NCBI RefSeq assembly: GCF_009727055.1
Contig: NC_052354.1
Location: forward strand, 50,269,600-50,333,599
Source: Benincasa hispida
Taxonomy: Eukaryota > Streptophyta > Magnoliopsida > Cucurbitales > Cucurbitaceae
Length of the DNA: 64,000 bases
Direction of reading: 5' to 3'
The position numbers and the translations under genes are program-made. Shown here piece by piece: positions 47,571 to 58,232 of the stretch (position 1 is its first letter; each line of letters begins with the position of its first letter). Under the pieces are notes generated by a model that saw nothing but the letters and a program-made list of their open reading frames with translations, had not been told where the DNA came from and searched no databases.

Positions 47571-48969
47571 TTAATCTTGCTTGCCCAAGTGAATGGTATC
47601 CATGAGTCGATCCACATCGCCCCCGTAATAAGGCTTAATCCGTTGACCATTGACTTTAAAATCGTTATTTTCGTCTTTAGTTGTCAGTTCCACTGTGCCA
47701 TGGGGAAAGATAATCTTGATCTGGAATGGCCCAGACCAATGGGATTTCAACTTCCCTGCAAATAATCGCAAATGTGTGTTAAACAATGGTACCTGTTGAC
47801 CTTCGACGGGTGTTCGATTGTCTACGCAGTCGTCATGTCTTAGTTCTCTCCTTATAGATCTTGGCATTCTCGTAGGCGTCCCTTCGCCATTCGACCAGCT
47901 AGTTGCAATTTTCGAATTTCCTCGCCACTTGCCAAATCCAAAGTTCAGGCATCTTGCATGCCCATATTGCCTTATGTTCCAACTTGAGCGGCAGTGACAA
48001 GCTTTTCGGAAGACCAGGGCAATATAGGGCCAATTGGCGTTTTGTAGGCAGTCCTGTATGCCCACAGCGCTTCGTCGAGCTTGGGTGACCTATCCTTCCT
48101 AGAGATACTGACTACCTTCTCTAAGATAGTTTTGATCTCTCGGTTAGAAATCTCTGCCTGCCTATTAGTCTGTGGGTATAAGCGGTTGCAACTTTATGGC
48201 TGACATTAAATTTAGTCAACAGGTTGGCGATTATGCGGTTGATGAAGTGAGAGCCTTCATCGCTAATTAAAGCCCATGGCGTTCCATATCGGGCAAAGAT
48301 ATTCTTCTTGAGAAACTTCGCCATTATGACCGCATCATTCTTGGCACATGCGATGGCCTCAACCCATTTTGATACGTAATCAACCGCAACCAGGATGTAG
48401 TGATGACCTTCTGATGGTGGAAATGGGCCCATAAAGTCGATTACCCATATATCAAATAATTTGACCTCCAAGATTAACGTTAAAGGCATTTCATTTCTTT
48501 TAGACATCTTCCTCGTTCTCTGGCATCTATCACACTGAACAACGTGGGCATGGGCATCCTTAAACAATGTTGGCCAGAGATAGCCACTCTGTAGGACCTT
48601 TGCAGCTATATTCCTCGTTCTCTGGCATCTATCACACTGAACAATGTGGGCATGGGCATCCTTAAACAATGTTGGCCAGAAATAGCCACTCTGTAGGACC
48701 TTTGCAGCTATCCGCTACCCCCCAAAATATCCTCCGTAAGGGGACTCATGACAGAGCTCCAGAATGTGCTTGACTTCGTGCTCAGGAACGCATCGACGTA
48801 AAATGTGATCAGGTCTGAGTTGATATAGGAATGGGTTTTCCCAAAAATAAAATTTGACGTCATGTCTCAGATTCTTCTTCTGCTGGTAAGTATAGTCCTC
48901 TGGTACTTGGCCGCAAACGATGAAGTTCACAATGTTCGCATACCAGGGAACATTAATGCCTATTGACAT
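47571..48969 (-). pseudogene. Gypsy integrase, broken
   Basis: Integrase inserts the DNA copy. From right to left: ENPFLYQLRPDHILRRCVPE with the His/Cys zinc-binding region (VQCDRCQRTR), then the core with DIWVIDFMGPFPPS (first Asp) and ISDEGSHF (second Asp). The segment that should carry the Glu is frameshifted near 48178. The C-terminal domain is kept (NTHLRLFAGKLKSHWSGPF, FKVNGQRIKPYY). Lesions: TAG at 48715-48717, a 102-bp in-frame tandem duplication (48509-48711) of the zinc-binding segment, and at least one frameshift. No chromodomain follows. Compare the better C-terminal half at 63315-63824. Confidence 0.85.
48509..48711 (-). repeat. 102-bp tandem duplication in integrase
   Basis: 48509-48610 and 48611-48711 are almost identical (three differences by eye). 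The unit is 34 codons, encodes AAKVLQSGYLWPTLFKDAHA and VQCDRCQRTR, and keeps the frame, so the Cys pair is doubled. Confidence 0.9.
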
Positions 48970-50401
48970 CAGCAGCTCATCGGGGAATCTTTCTTCAATA
49001 TCTTTTTCTTCCTCCTGAACCTCACATCCAATCTTGACAGATGATCAGCGACTTGGTTCTTGGTGCCCTTCCAGTCCTTGATTTCTAGGTCAAATTCTTA
49101 TAGGAGAAACACCCACCGTATCAGTCTTGGTTTTGCATCCTTCTTTGTCATCAGATATTTGATCACAGAGTGATCAGTGTAAACCACCACGTTTGTTCCG
49201 ATTAAGTACTGTCAAAATTTCTCCAGTGCAAATACCACTGTGAGCATTTCCTTTTTCATGGTTGTATAATTCTCCTGCGCATCATTCAATGTTTTACTCG
49301 CATAGTATATAGGATGCAAAACCTTGTCCTGGCGCTGACTCAAAACTGCGCCTATAGCATACCCGCTAGCATCACACATCAACGCAAATGGTTGCATCCA
49401 ATCAGGCGTAATCAGAATGGGTGCGGTGATGAGCGCATCTTTCAATGTATTGAATGCTTCAGTGCACGCATCATCAAAATTATATTCACGGTCAGCTTCA
49501 AGGAGTGCACTTAGGGGCCTTGCGATCTGGGAGAAGTTGCGAATAAATCTTCGATAAAACCCAGCGTGTCCCAGAAAGCTCCTAAGTGTTTTCACGTTCA
49601 CTGGTGGAGGTAGCATGGAAATTGCATCGATTTTCGCCTGATCAACTTCCAATCCTACCTTTGATATTTTATAACCCAGTACAATTCCTTCTTCAACCAT
49701 AAAGTGGCATTTTTCCCAGTTTAGAACTAGATTCGTTTCCACACATCTCTTCAAGACTTTCTCAAGGTTTGATAAATAGGAGTCATAATTATTGCTGAAA
49801 ACTGAAAAATCATCCATGAATAGCTCGATTGACACCTTTAAGTAATTTAAAAATATCGCCATCATACATCGTTGGAAAGTGCCTGGCGCATTGCAGAGTC
49901 CAAACGGCATGCGATGGAATGCGAACGTACCAAATGGGCACGTGAAGGTTGTCTTATCTTGATCCTCTGGCGCAATTGCTATTTGGTTGTATCCTGAGTA
50001 GCCGTCAAGAAAACAAAAGAATTCATTCCTAGCAAGTCTGTCTAACATCTGATCAATAAACGGGAGTGGGAAATGGTCCTTTTTAGTGGCCAAATTTAAC
50101 TTGTGTAATCCATACAGATTCTCCACCCCATAGTTGTTCTTGTGGGAATTAATTCCTTCTTGTCGTTGGTGACGACTGTCATCCCCCCTTTCTTCGGAAC
50201 ACATTGAACTGGGCTCACTCAGCTGCTATCAGATATCGGGTAGATGATGCCTGCATCCAGCCACTTCACTATTTCTTTCCTCACAACCTCCCTTATGGCA
50301 GGGTTCAAGTGACGTTGCCTTTCTATCGATCTCATTTTTCCTTCTTCCAGACGAATTTTGTGCATGCAATATGAGGGACTGATTCCTCGAATGTCTGCCA
50401 A
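48970..50401 (-). pseudogene. Gypsy reverse transcriptase and RNase H, broken
   Basis: The domain copies retrotransposon RNA. 50401-50222 gives the N-terminal fingers (RHLNPAIREVVRKEIVKWLD). The frame 50204-49212 carries LNLATKKDHFPLPFIDQML, FLDGYSGYNQIAIAPED (first catalytic Asp), FGLCNAPGTFQRCM and FMDDFSVF (catalytic DD). It then has FLGHAGFYRRFIRNFS and the RNase H start CDASGYAIGAVL. RNase H continues broken to about 48970 (DHSVIKYL, then ADHLSRL). Lesions: TGA at 50219-50221 and a frameshift at about 50101-50115, plus breaks in RNase H. The 330-codon block is the best-preserved polymerase in the window. Confidence 0.9.
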
Positions 50402-50508
50402 GGTCCATCCTAAAGCCTTTACATTGATCTTTAGGATCTGGATGAGAGCATCTTCCTTCTCCTTACTCAGCGAGGCAGATATGATAACAGATAACGGGTT
50501 ATTACCTC

Positions 50509-50799
50509 CTAAGTAAGCATACTTGAGTACATAGGCAATGACTTCAACTCTAACATGGGTGGTTCTTCCAAGGATGGCTTAGTGCATTGCGATGTTCGTT
50601 CAGATAACTTGAGTGGTTCAAAATTTGACTTAACATGTATTGCGGCGCAATTCACCTCCCACATTGTGCCGATTCTAAAATCTTCTTCCTCCAACTCTTC
50701 TAGGGGCTCGTGCCAAGGTTCTTCCTGCAATTCCTCAACATATTGGCAATTCTTCATATCACTTGGGTACTTCAACGCATTGAGAATGTTGAACTTCAC
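50509..50799 (-). pseudogene. Protease-RT linker of gypsy polyprotein
   Basis: An acidic 96-codon frame (VEELQEEPWHEPLEELEEED) immediately follows the protease on the minus strand. It ends LELKSLPMYSSMLT, a degraded form of the 'LKPLPxHLKYAYL' phrase that precedes reverse transcriptase in Athila-type polyproteins. Confidence 0.7.
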
Positions 50800-51294
50800 T
50801 TACTGATCGTCAACCCTGATGGTGAGTTCTCCTTTTTGTACATCGATCAGTGCTCGCCCTATTGCAAGAAATGGGCGATCCAAGATGATAGGCATTTCTC
50901 TGTTAGCTTCATAATCTGATATGATAAAGTCCGTAGGGAAGATAAACTTATCCACTTGCACAAGTACATCCTCTATTTTGCCCTCGGGATGCGTTATCGA
51001 TCTATCGGCCAACTGTAATGTGATTGTGGTTGGTCTTGTGTTGCCTATATTCAGCTTCTTGAAGATCGACAAGGGCATTACATTTATGCTCGCCCCTAGA
51101 TCGCATAGTGCATTTCCGACCTTCTTCCCTCCTATTAAGTAGGGAAATGTAAAACTCCCAGGATCTTTCATTTTGGTGGGAATGTTGTTTTGAAATAGTG
51201 CACTGCATTCATATATTAACACAACTGTTTCATTCTCCTCGATCTTTCTTTTGTTAATAAGTATATCCTTGAGGAATTTTACATAGCTTGACAT
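50800..51294 (-). pseudogene. Gypsy aspartic protease
   Basis: The 164-codon frame is a clean protease domain. Residues 65-74 (DLGASINVMP) hold the active-site Asp; about 94-98 QLADR; 103-118 PEGKIEDVLVQVDKFI; 137-149 IILDRPFLAIGRA, the second-half LGRPF motif with D in place of G. The protease would cut the polyprotein. Upstream frames are interrupted, so it is part of a dead polyprotein even though this block is open. Confidence 0.85.
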
Positions 51295-51453
51295 CTGTTC
51301 TAGAGCTTTTATTAAGGGAATATTGATGTGTAATTGTCGGAGAACGTCCAGGAACCTTTGAAATTGCTTACTATCATCTTTCTTCTTTAGCTTGGACGGG
51401 ACAGGTGGATGATCCCGCCGTACTTCTTGTTTATTTGGCTGTTCATTGAGGTC

Positions 51454-51666
51454 CTATGCTTGCTGTGTTGTAATGACTGGAGGTTGTGTTGATTTAGAAT
51501 TCAAGTCTTGATGAGATTCATCTCTTGTGGATGTACTTACTTCTGAACTGGTAATTTTGCCTTTACTGTTTGATTGGTCATCATCGACGGTTAATTCCAC
51601 TGGTCTTATTATTGAATCTGGTACTGATGGCACAGAGGCTATTGTCTTACCACTTCTCAATGTCAT
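51454..51666 (-). pseudogene. Gag-protease linker with TLRSGK motif
   Basis: The frame opens MTLRSGKTIASVP and is Ser/Thr/Asp-rich. A TLRSGK motif between gag and protease is typical of Athila-like polyproteins. Confidence 0.7.
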
Positions 51667-53065
51667 TGCCTGATATTACTTTTTACCTCGCGACCCCGAT
51701 GCTCCTGAACTGCTGAGCAGCATACCAGGCGCTTTATTCTTCAACTCAATCGCAAGCTGTTCAATCTGTTCTTCCAAATCTCTAAGGGAGGTAGCTTGCG
51801 ACTGTCTAATTGCCTCGCTCTTTTTGATATAATGTTTCAATGACGTCTCTAAAGACGAGGTACTGCAAGAGGTATCAGATAAGAATGATTGGTCATAGGG
51901 TGGTATACTTTGATAACTACCTGGGCTATGGTCCGGATTAATGAAGACCGGAGGGTTGCCTCGATTTCCTTGATAACTGTTCTGATGAAAGTTGTGGCTC
52001 CCCTGGTTGTGATTCCCGTCCCAACTTAAAGTTAGGTGATTCCGCCAACCAGGGTTGTAGGTGTTGCCAAATGGTTCATTATAGACAGAGTATATGGCCT
52101 ATTGATTCCACGGGCAGACTTCTGCTGGATGTTCCTCTGTACATTGAACGCAATTCATTGTGGCCACATGTGTCAACGCATTAACTTGTGCTGAACCTTG
52201 AGAGAGATGTCTTTGTTGATTAGCCATAGTCTGAAAAAGCGGTCATTGTGGTCATCTGGTCTACTAGTGTGCTCATTGCATTAGTTGGCATAATGACATC
52301 TTCTGCTCTCTCTTGCTTCAAACCTCTTTCCTCGAACCCAATATCAATCCATTCATTTGAATGTCACGAGATGCGATCCAAGATACTTTTTGCTTCCGTA
52401 TATGATCTGTCCATTAATCCTCATGCTGTGGAGGCATCAGCAACTGCTTGCGTTGGTTGGTCTAAGCCATTGTAAAAAGTCTCCATCAGAATGCCATCAG
52501 GAATCCCGATATGTGGATAACTCTTCACTAATTGTCTGAATCCCACCTACTCGGTGCTCAAAGTTTCATAACCCTTTTGTTCAAAATTCAACACATCCCT
52601 CCGTCTCTTTTTGTTGACGACTGGAGGGAAGAATCTATTCATGAACCTTTCGACCAACTGGTCCCATACGTTAATCTCATCTGGCTCTAACGACTGAGCC
52701 CACCTCTTTGCTTTATCCCGTAGTGTGTACGGGAAAATATATAATCTAAGTCCTTTTTAAGTCACATCGAGCATAGAGAATGCACTGCACATGTCAACAA
52801 AGCTCGTCAAATGAGCATGCGGGGCTTCTCCTTGTAATCCTCCAAATTGCCCCACATTCTGAATCATCTGCAGCATAATCGGTCGTATCTCAAAGCTTAC
52901 ATTCTCCTCAACCATGGGTCTTGAAATTCTTGGCGAGAAGTTATAAAAATCCGGCACCGCATAGTTCCTCATAGGAATGTTGCGGTCAGCAGCAAGAAAT
53001 ATGGAGTCTTGCGCTGGCCAATTTTCCCTTTGATTCCCTATGGGTACCTCGTTATTGTTAGCCAT
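51667..53065 (-). pseudogene. Gypsy gag, broken by nonsense codons
   Basis: The N-terminal frame, 53065-52757, opens MANNNEVPIGNQRENWPAQD and ends FSMLDVT at TAA. It includes GGLQGEAPHAHLTSFVDMC, the same block as in 39678-40496. Homology continues through stops to the capsid region and to a zinc knuckle CVQCTEEHPAEVC (52114-52152). After that comes a Gly/Asn-rich region (YNPGWRNH-like, about 52030-52050). The ATG is supported by the same start context in the copy at 60112. Confidence 0.85.
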
Positions 53066-53257
53066 GCTTCTTCACCGTTTAATTCAGCCCTGATGTGCTC
53101 TTGTGCGAAAAATACACTAGATCTCTGGGTCAGCTTTGAATTTCTGGATCACTTCAGTACTTATAAGCCGTCAGACTGCTCTTCGCGATAAACAACTAGT
53201 ACAAAGAGATCTATCCTGCAAAATATCACAAACATATTCAACACTAACTGTTACCAA

Positions 53258-53275
53258 TCCCCCGTAACGGCGCCA
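53258..53275 (-). promoter_or_regulatory. Primer binding site of the full-length element
   Basis: The minus strand reads TGGCGCCGTTACGGGGGA, 6 bp inside the 5' LTR. It is the best-preserved PBS in the window. Confidence 0.85.
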
Positions 53276-53281
53276 TAAACT

Positions 53282-55278
53282 TGTAACGTATAAATTTGAT
53301 CTTGTCTTATGTCACACAACGCATGGATGATTATAACGCAAGTTTAACATAAAATGATGCGATGATTCTAAATAAGCACATGGACAGTGATGAATGATGG
53401 AAAGGGAATGTGGATGATGTGTTATGCTTATTCAGACTTTATGCGATACTACTTCAAGTTGTATGCATTATTAATGGAATGCTTGTAGAATGCTATGTGT
53501 TGTCACAAGTTTCCTTGCGCTGAAACCAAGTATAATTCCAACGTAAGTTTCTCGGAATGATCCGAGGTCGAACACAGGGATTTCTTAGTTAATGCGTTAT
53601 GTTCGTGATATATACGACCGAGGGTTCTTCAATTAATAAAAAGAGTGTGTGTGTACAAGTATTTAAATTGCGGTAAAGTAAAATATTTCGGTAAAGTAAA
53701 GTTGCGATAATAAATAAAGTGTGATAAAAGTAAACCTAAGCTATTATGATAAAAGATACAGGATACTGATACATGATACTGAGTTAGAGACTGACTGTGA
53801 AGATTATACAAAGGGTCGTGTTATGCGGTGGCAAGTCTTTATGTATGAAACAGAAATAGAAAATGTAATTAATATAAACATCGCAAGTTCATTAATTGCA
53901 TTAAAGATATAACTATGGTTCCGCTTTCCCTTGGCGTACACCTCTCGGTGATCGGCCGCGTTCCCACATCTCTGTGGTGAAACAGGGACAAACGTAATGA
54001 ATGCAAGGTTTCTTCCATCTCTGGAAGTACTTATCACTTTAGTTAACACATTCTTCAACCTTCTCTCGATAGGAGGAATGACATCTTCACTTTTGCTTTC
54101 ATAGGTGAAGATGTCGTCTAGCATGCTTCAGCTAAACATATTTATCTCCTTACCATTGGTTAATTTACTTGTTAGATTCATGCTAATTACTAAGGGATTA
54201 AGAAAACATCATGGAGAAAGCGGTTAATGGAGGAACGGAAATAAACAGAAAGATGGAGATGTGAATGATCATGACATTCAATACTAATATTTAATGTCTG
54301 ATATATGGTGTGAATGATAGACTAAGAAGATGAATACAATTGATGATAAAGAGATAGAAACAAATACAGAAAAGTGTCAACGTCTTGACACAGATCTAGA
54401 CGGTAGATTTGCTTGCCGGCGGATGGAGTGGATGAAGAGAAGAGCTTCTCTCTCAGTCTTGCTCATCCGGTAGAAGTGACCTTAGTACAGAGCTTCAACA
54501 GTGGGGATTGAAAGGATTTACCCTGAGACTCACCTCTCAGCCTTGTCTCTTAAATCTTCCCGGATCTTCTCCGATTAGGTTCTTCAGACTAGTCTCTCTC
54601 TCAATATACAAATATCAAATTATGCTCGTATCAAGTATATTTTCCAATAGAATTTCAGAGGCTATTTATAGGCTTAGCTTTGACTCTCTGCAGTGTGGAC
54701 CCCACTTTATTTTTATTGCAATTCCAGAAATGGTGGAGTGAATATTCCTTCTGTTACGCAATCAATCCCATCAGAAATTCACAACGGTCAGCTGTACACG
54801 TGTCAAGATCCTCTGCAATTGCGTTGCTCTTTTGCATCTTCGATCGTTTGCCCGCCTGCCTCTTATACACATCTAGATGTGTATAAGAGACAGATCGTGT
54901 GCCCGCATGCAGTGTTGTTTTTTATTACCGCATACGGTTGAGATTGCGTTAATTGCTTAGCTCTTGATCGATTGTCACATGGGCCGCCATTGCGTTAATT
55001 GTCTATTCATTTATGAATGATTGACGCAATGCGACGTATATAGATGCGTTGTTCTTTTTCTCTTGAGCCATGAACGCATGCGGTGACTTGATTTCCTGCA
55101 AAACAGACTTGAAATATTCTTTTCTACCATCACAATGGTGTTAGTGGGTGTATTGACGAAAATTTATAATTCTTGCATTTTTTAGCTAATTTCTCTACAA
55201 TTGACGCAACTTTCCTTTCTTTTGGCCGTAATATCTAAATAAGGCAGTATAAATAACTTGTATTTCTACAAGTTATCA
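53282..55278 (-). repeat. 5' LTR of the full-length gypsy element
   Basis: 1,997 bp, TGTAACGTATAAATTTG...TACAAGTTATCA. It is longer than its partner partly because an adapter (54856-54893) and a short duplicated flank are embedded. A minus-strand TATA box lies at the complement of 'ctatttataggctta' (about 54661-54675). Confidence 0.9.
54856..54893. other. Nextera mate-pair junction adapter (artefact), copy 3
   Basis: 38-bp adapter junction with one mismatch (ctgcctctt for ctgtctctt). Flanks repeat each other: 'gatcgtttgcccgc' before and 'gatcgtgtgcccgc' after. Confidence 0.95.
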
Positions 55279-55283
55279 GTCAT
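55279..55283. repeat. Target-site duplication, right copy
   Basis: gtcat, identical to 43864-43868. Confidence 0.9.
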
Positions 55284-55714
55284 CCTAGTGAAATAGAAAC
55301 CTAACTAGTCAACTGTGTACATCTAGTGGTTATTATTTCATTGTCCGATCTTTTGCAAACTCATTGCATACGATATCTCCACTTGCATGTCACCTACACT
55401 GACGCGTTGGATCATTGCATTTGTCTCAAATACAAAGTGGGTCGTATCCATAGTGTTACCAGGATAAGGTACTTTATCTTATCCTTGTACTATAAACCTT
55501 TTAGGCTATATCTTGAACATTGATCTCTGTATGTCTCCATACACAGTTTAAGACTCATAAGGTAGCCTCAATTAGTTTATTGGATTTAGGGTTATTAAGA
55601 AAAAATAGAAAACAACGTAATGACATTTATTGAATTAACATGAAAAACTCTTTATTGATAACGGTCAATTAATAACATTGACTATCTACGAGTTTTAAGG
55701 CATAAAACCCAACA
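55284..55714 (-). repeat. Copia 3' LTR, right part
   Basis: The end is 'taaaacccaaca' (55714). Read on the minus strand the LTR begins TGTTGGGTTTTATGCC. Directly to its right the minus strand has the purine tract CAAGTGGGAGTT (55715-55726), as in plant copia elements. Similar LTR text lies at 1-480 and 19451-20423. Confidence 0.8.
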
Positions 55715-56104
55715 AACTCCCACTTGAACCAAAACTCTATTTAGTGGGTTGTACATGATATCAGAATCCAAAAGACGGGATTATGGTAAATAAATACAAT
55801 AAACTAGGACATCCATATACCTATTACACATCTCCTATTTGCACTAGATTATACAATATACATGTTTCGTAGACCTAGATTCTCTAGATGACCCTCGAAC
55901 ACTTTAGCCAAGAGAGCCTTCGTAAATGGATCAACAATGTTCAATGTTGTGCTCTGAGGCAATCTTTATAACAATCATATCTCCTCATTGCACAATTTCT
56001 CATATCAGGTGATATTTCCTTTCAATATGTTTTCTTCGTTTGTGCCTGCAAGGTTCTTTAGAGTTGGCTACTGCACCACTGTTGTCACAGTATAAGGTGA
56101 TGGG
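55715..56104 (-). pseudogene. Copia RNase H C-terminus and tail, broken
   Basis: The minus strand reads LYCDNSGAVANSKEPCR, then HIERKYHLI and GDMIVIKIASEHNI, the end of copia RNase H. Stops and frameshifts interrupt it. It continues 58233-60025 once the inserted LTR is removed. Confidence 0.8.
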
Positions 56105-56717
56105 TGATGACTGGTAGAAATGTACGTTATTATAAGCCTTTTATTTAGAATTATGAGGGCTGATAAGAAGAATATGCAGCGATTATACTAAGAATTCATG
56201 AAAAAGTTAGCTTGCGTCGATCAACAATGAAAATCTCTGCTAACCCACTATTATACGTTATTTTGCATCCAAATGTCTATTTTTGTAGCTATTGTAGAAA
56301 TTGATCGCATGCGGTGAATCTCACTCGCAGAGGTGGTCGCATATGTTCGACGCATAGATGTTGCAGCCATTAACCACATGCGTCCATCACATAGAGGTTG
56401 CGGCTACAGAGTAATAACCTTAATAGAGGGATGAACGCAAGAGTGGTGGAATACGATGGTACTTTGGAAACCAAGCATGAACGCATACATTGGGAGTATC
56501 AAAAGGTGATGTTGACATTTCAGCTACCACGCCGTTAGTAGCAAAGATTCAGAGCAGGTCCTTCACGCCGTTAGTAGCTAAAATTCAGAGAAAGACCATT
56601 AATGCTGTCAGCGATCGAGCTCTATAAATAGAAGCCTTAGAGCCTAACTTCAATTCATCCGAGCTTCTGCCTTAGGGCAGATCCTTGTGATCCAGACGAA
56701 AGTGTGAGGAGATATTC

Positions 56718-56755
56718 CTGTCTCTTATACACATCTAGATGTGTATAAGAGACAG
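56718..56755. other. Nextera mate-pair junction adapter (artefact), copy 4
   Basis: Exact 38-bp adapter junction within LTR copy 3. Confidence 0.97.
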
Positions 56756-56939
56756 CTAGGAGTTCTTCATTCCTCCAACCATTCCAAGTGACGATCGGAG
56801 CTTAGTCGGAGTTAGATCTCGAGAGAGAGTAGTCCACCCCCCATCCATGGCACCACCGGCAGCCTTGACACACATCTGATGGAAGCAAGACATTGCTCAT
56901 CTGGCTTTCCATTTCTCTTCTATCTCTGTATTGTATTAC

Positions 56940-56977
56940 CTGTCTCTTATACACATCTAGATGTGTATAAGAGACAG
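56940..56977. other. Nextera mate-pair junction adapter (artefact), copy 5
   Basis: Exact 38-bp adapter junction. The 60 bp before it ('gatggaagcaagacattg' to 'ttgtattac') are repeated after it (56981-57045) with small differences. Confidence 0.97.
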
Positions 56978-58232
56978 CTCCTGATGGAAGCAAGATATTG
57001 CCTCCATCTAGCCCTCCATTTCTCTTCTATCTCTGTATTGTATTACATTGTGACTTCAGATATTAATACATTTTGTGATCAATGCATTTCTTTATCTCCT
57101 TTGATTCCATCTTCATTTACCTCTGCATTATCATCCTTTACTTTGATTGCAACGACTAAGTAAGATTGCTAGAGTATCGCATACTTAATCATGCGACATA
57201 GACATGTGAAGCATGTAACAAACCACCGAGAGGTGTGTGTTGCGCGAGTGTTGTGAGAAAATCCTCTTTGCTTAGTGTGAGGCTATGGCAATGCTTGTCT
57301 ATGAGCGATCGCAATGCTTGTCTATGAGCAGAATCAATAGTGACTAACTGCCCGAGAGGGTAAGTAATTGAACTCACTAAGCAAAATAAGCAGTGTTCCT
57401 AGGGATAGGAATAATCTTATGTCAACCATGCTTTATATGATTACCTTGTCTTATGAGTGCATCATTCATCATTTGGGCTTACTTGGGAGAGTAGTCTAAA
57501 AACCAAATCTAGGCTTGGGAGAGACAGATTGGATTGCATAAGCAAGAATAGAGGCTTAGGAATAAGTTCTGTTTGCTATTACACAGCGTATGCACCCTAT
57601 AGATAGGATATGAAAGTATGCGGTCACATCGCATGCGTCCAGAAGTAGGATACGATGGTATGCGGTCACTTTGTTTATGTGTGGGAGCGTGTGAGTAAGA
57701 ATAGAGACTTAGACATAAGTCCTATCAATACTATCGCATATGCATCGCATGTGTCTTAGTCAATTGTGTGTAGCATAATCGCATAACTTGTGTTGGTTGG
57801 GGTTACCCTTGCGATCAAGATTATTGATGCAGTGAAGTCATCCCTACCACCATTTTATCTATTTTTTCCATAGATCTAATTAGGCATTAACAATTGCCGT
57901 GTCTCCAACTCTCATTGTCATACTTCCATTGCTTAATCTGTTTAGTTAGGAGTAGGAGTAGCACATAGCCCTCAAACTTCAATATTCTTTTATTCTTCGC
58001 CACAACACATTACCTTATAACATTTAGCTACAAGTCCTTGAGTTCGACCTTAGATCACCCGAGAAACTTGTGTTCTCGTTATACTTAGCGAGATAGCAAG
58101 AAAACTTGTGGCAGGAATGCATGGTCATCGCATAGATTTTTAGACGCATATTGCATATCCCTTAGTTCAACGCATGACTAGTGACGCATGGAGAATGAAC
58201 AATGAACACATATTTATTTACTCCATTTTCCT

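Larger units (their letters stand above)
43869..55278 (-). mobile_element. Full-length Athila-like Ty3/gypsy element
   Basis: It is bounded by LTRs 43869-45805 (3') and 53282-55278 (5') and flanked by perfect gtcat duplications. On the minus strand the order is PBS, gag, TLRSGK linker, protease, reverse transcriptase/RNase H, integrase, a 1.8-kb non-coding 3' region and polypurine tract. That order (protease-RT-RH-IN) defines Ty3/gypsy. The PBS class, long LTRs, DLGASINVMP protease loop and absence of a chromodomain point to the Athila/OTA lineage (from memory). Several nonsense codons and frameshifts make it non-autonomous. The LTRs remain visibly similar over their length, so the insertion looks younger than 5587-12857. 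It lies inside a copia LTR. Confidence 0.92.
56105..58232 (+). repeat. Family B gypsy LTR, copy 3, inserted in copia RNase H
   Basis: It starts TGATGACTGG and matches 32291-34285 in order ('ttttatttagaattatgaggg', 'cacgccgttag', 'ctctataaatagaagcc', 'cgagaaactt'). The right end is degraded and set by where copia coding sequence resumes, so it is approximate. Two adapters and duplicated flanks are embedded (56718, 56940). No internal gypsy genes adjoin, so it is a solo LTR. A TATA-like 'ctctataaatag' lies at 56620-56631. Confidence 0.75.
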
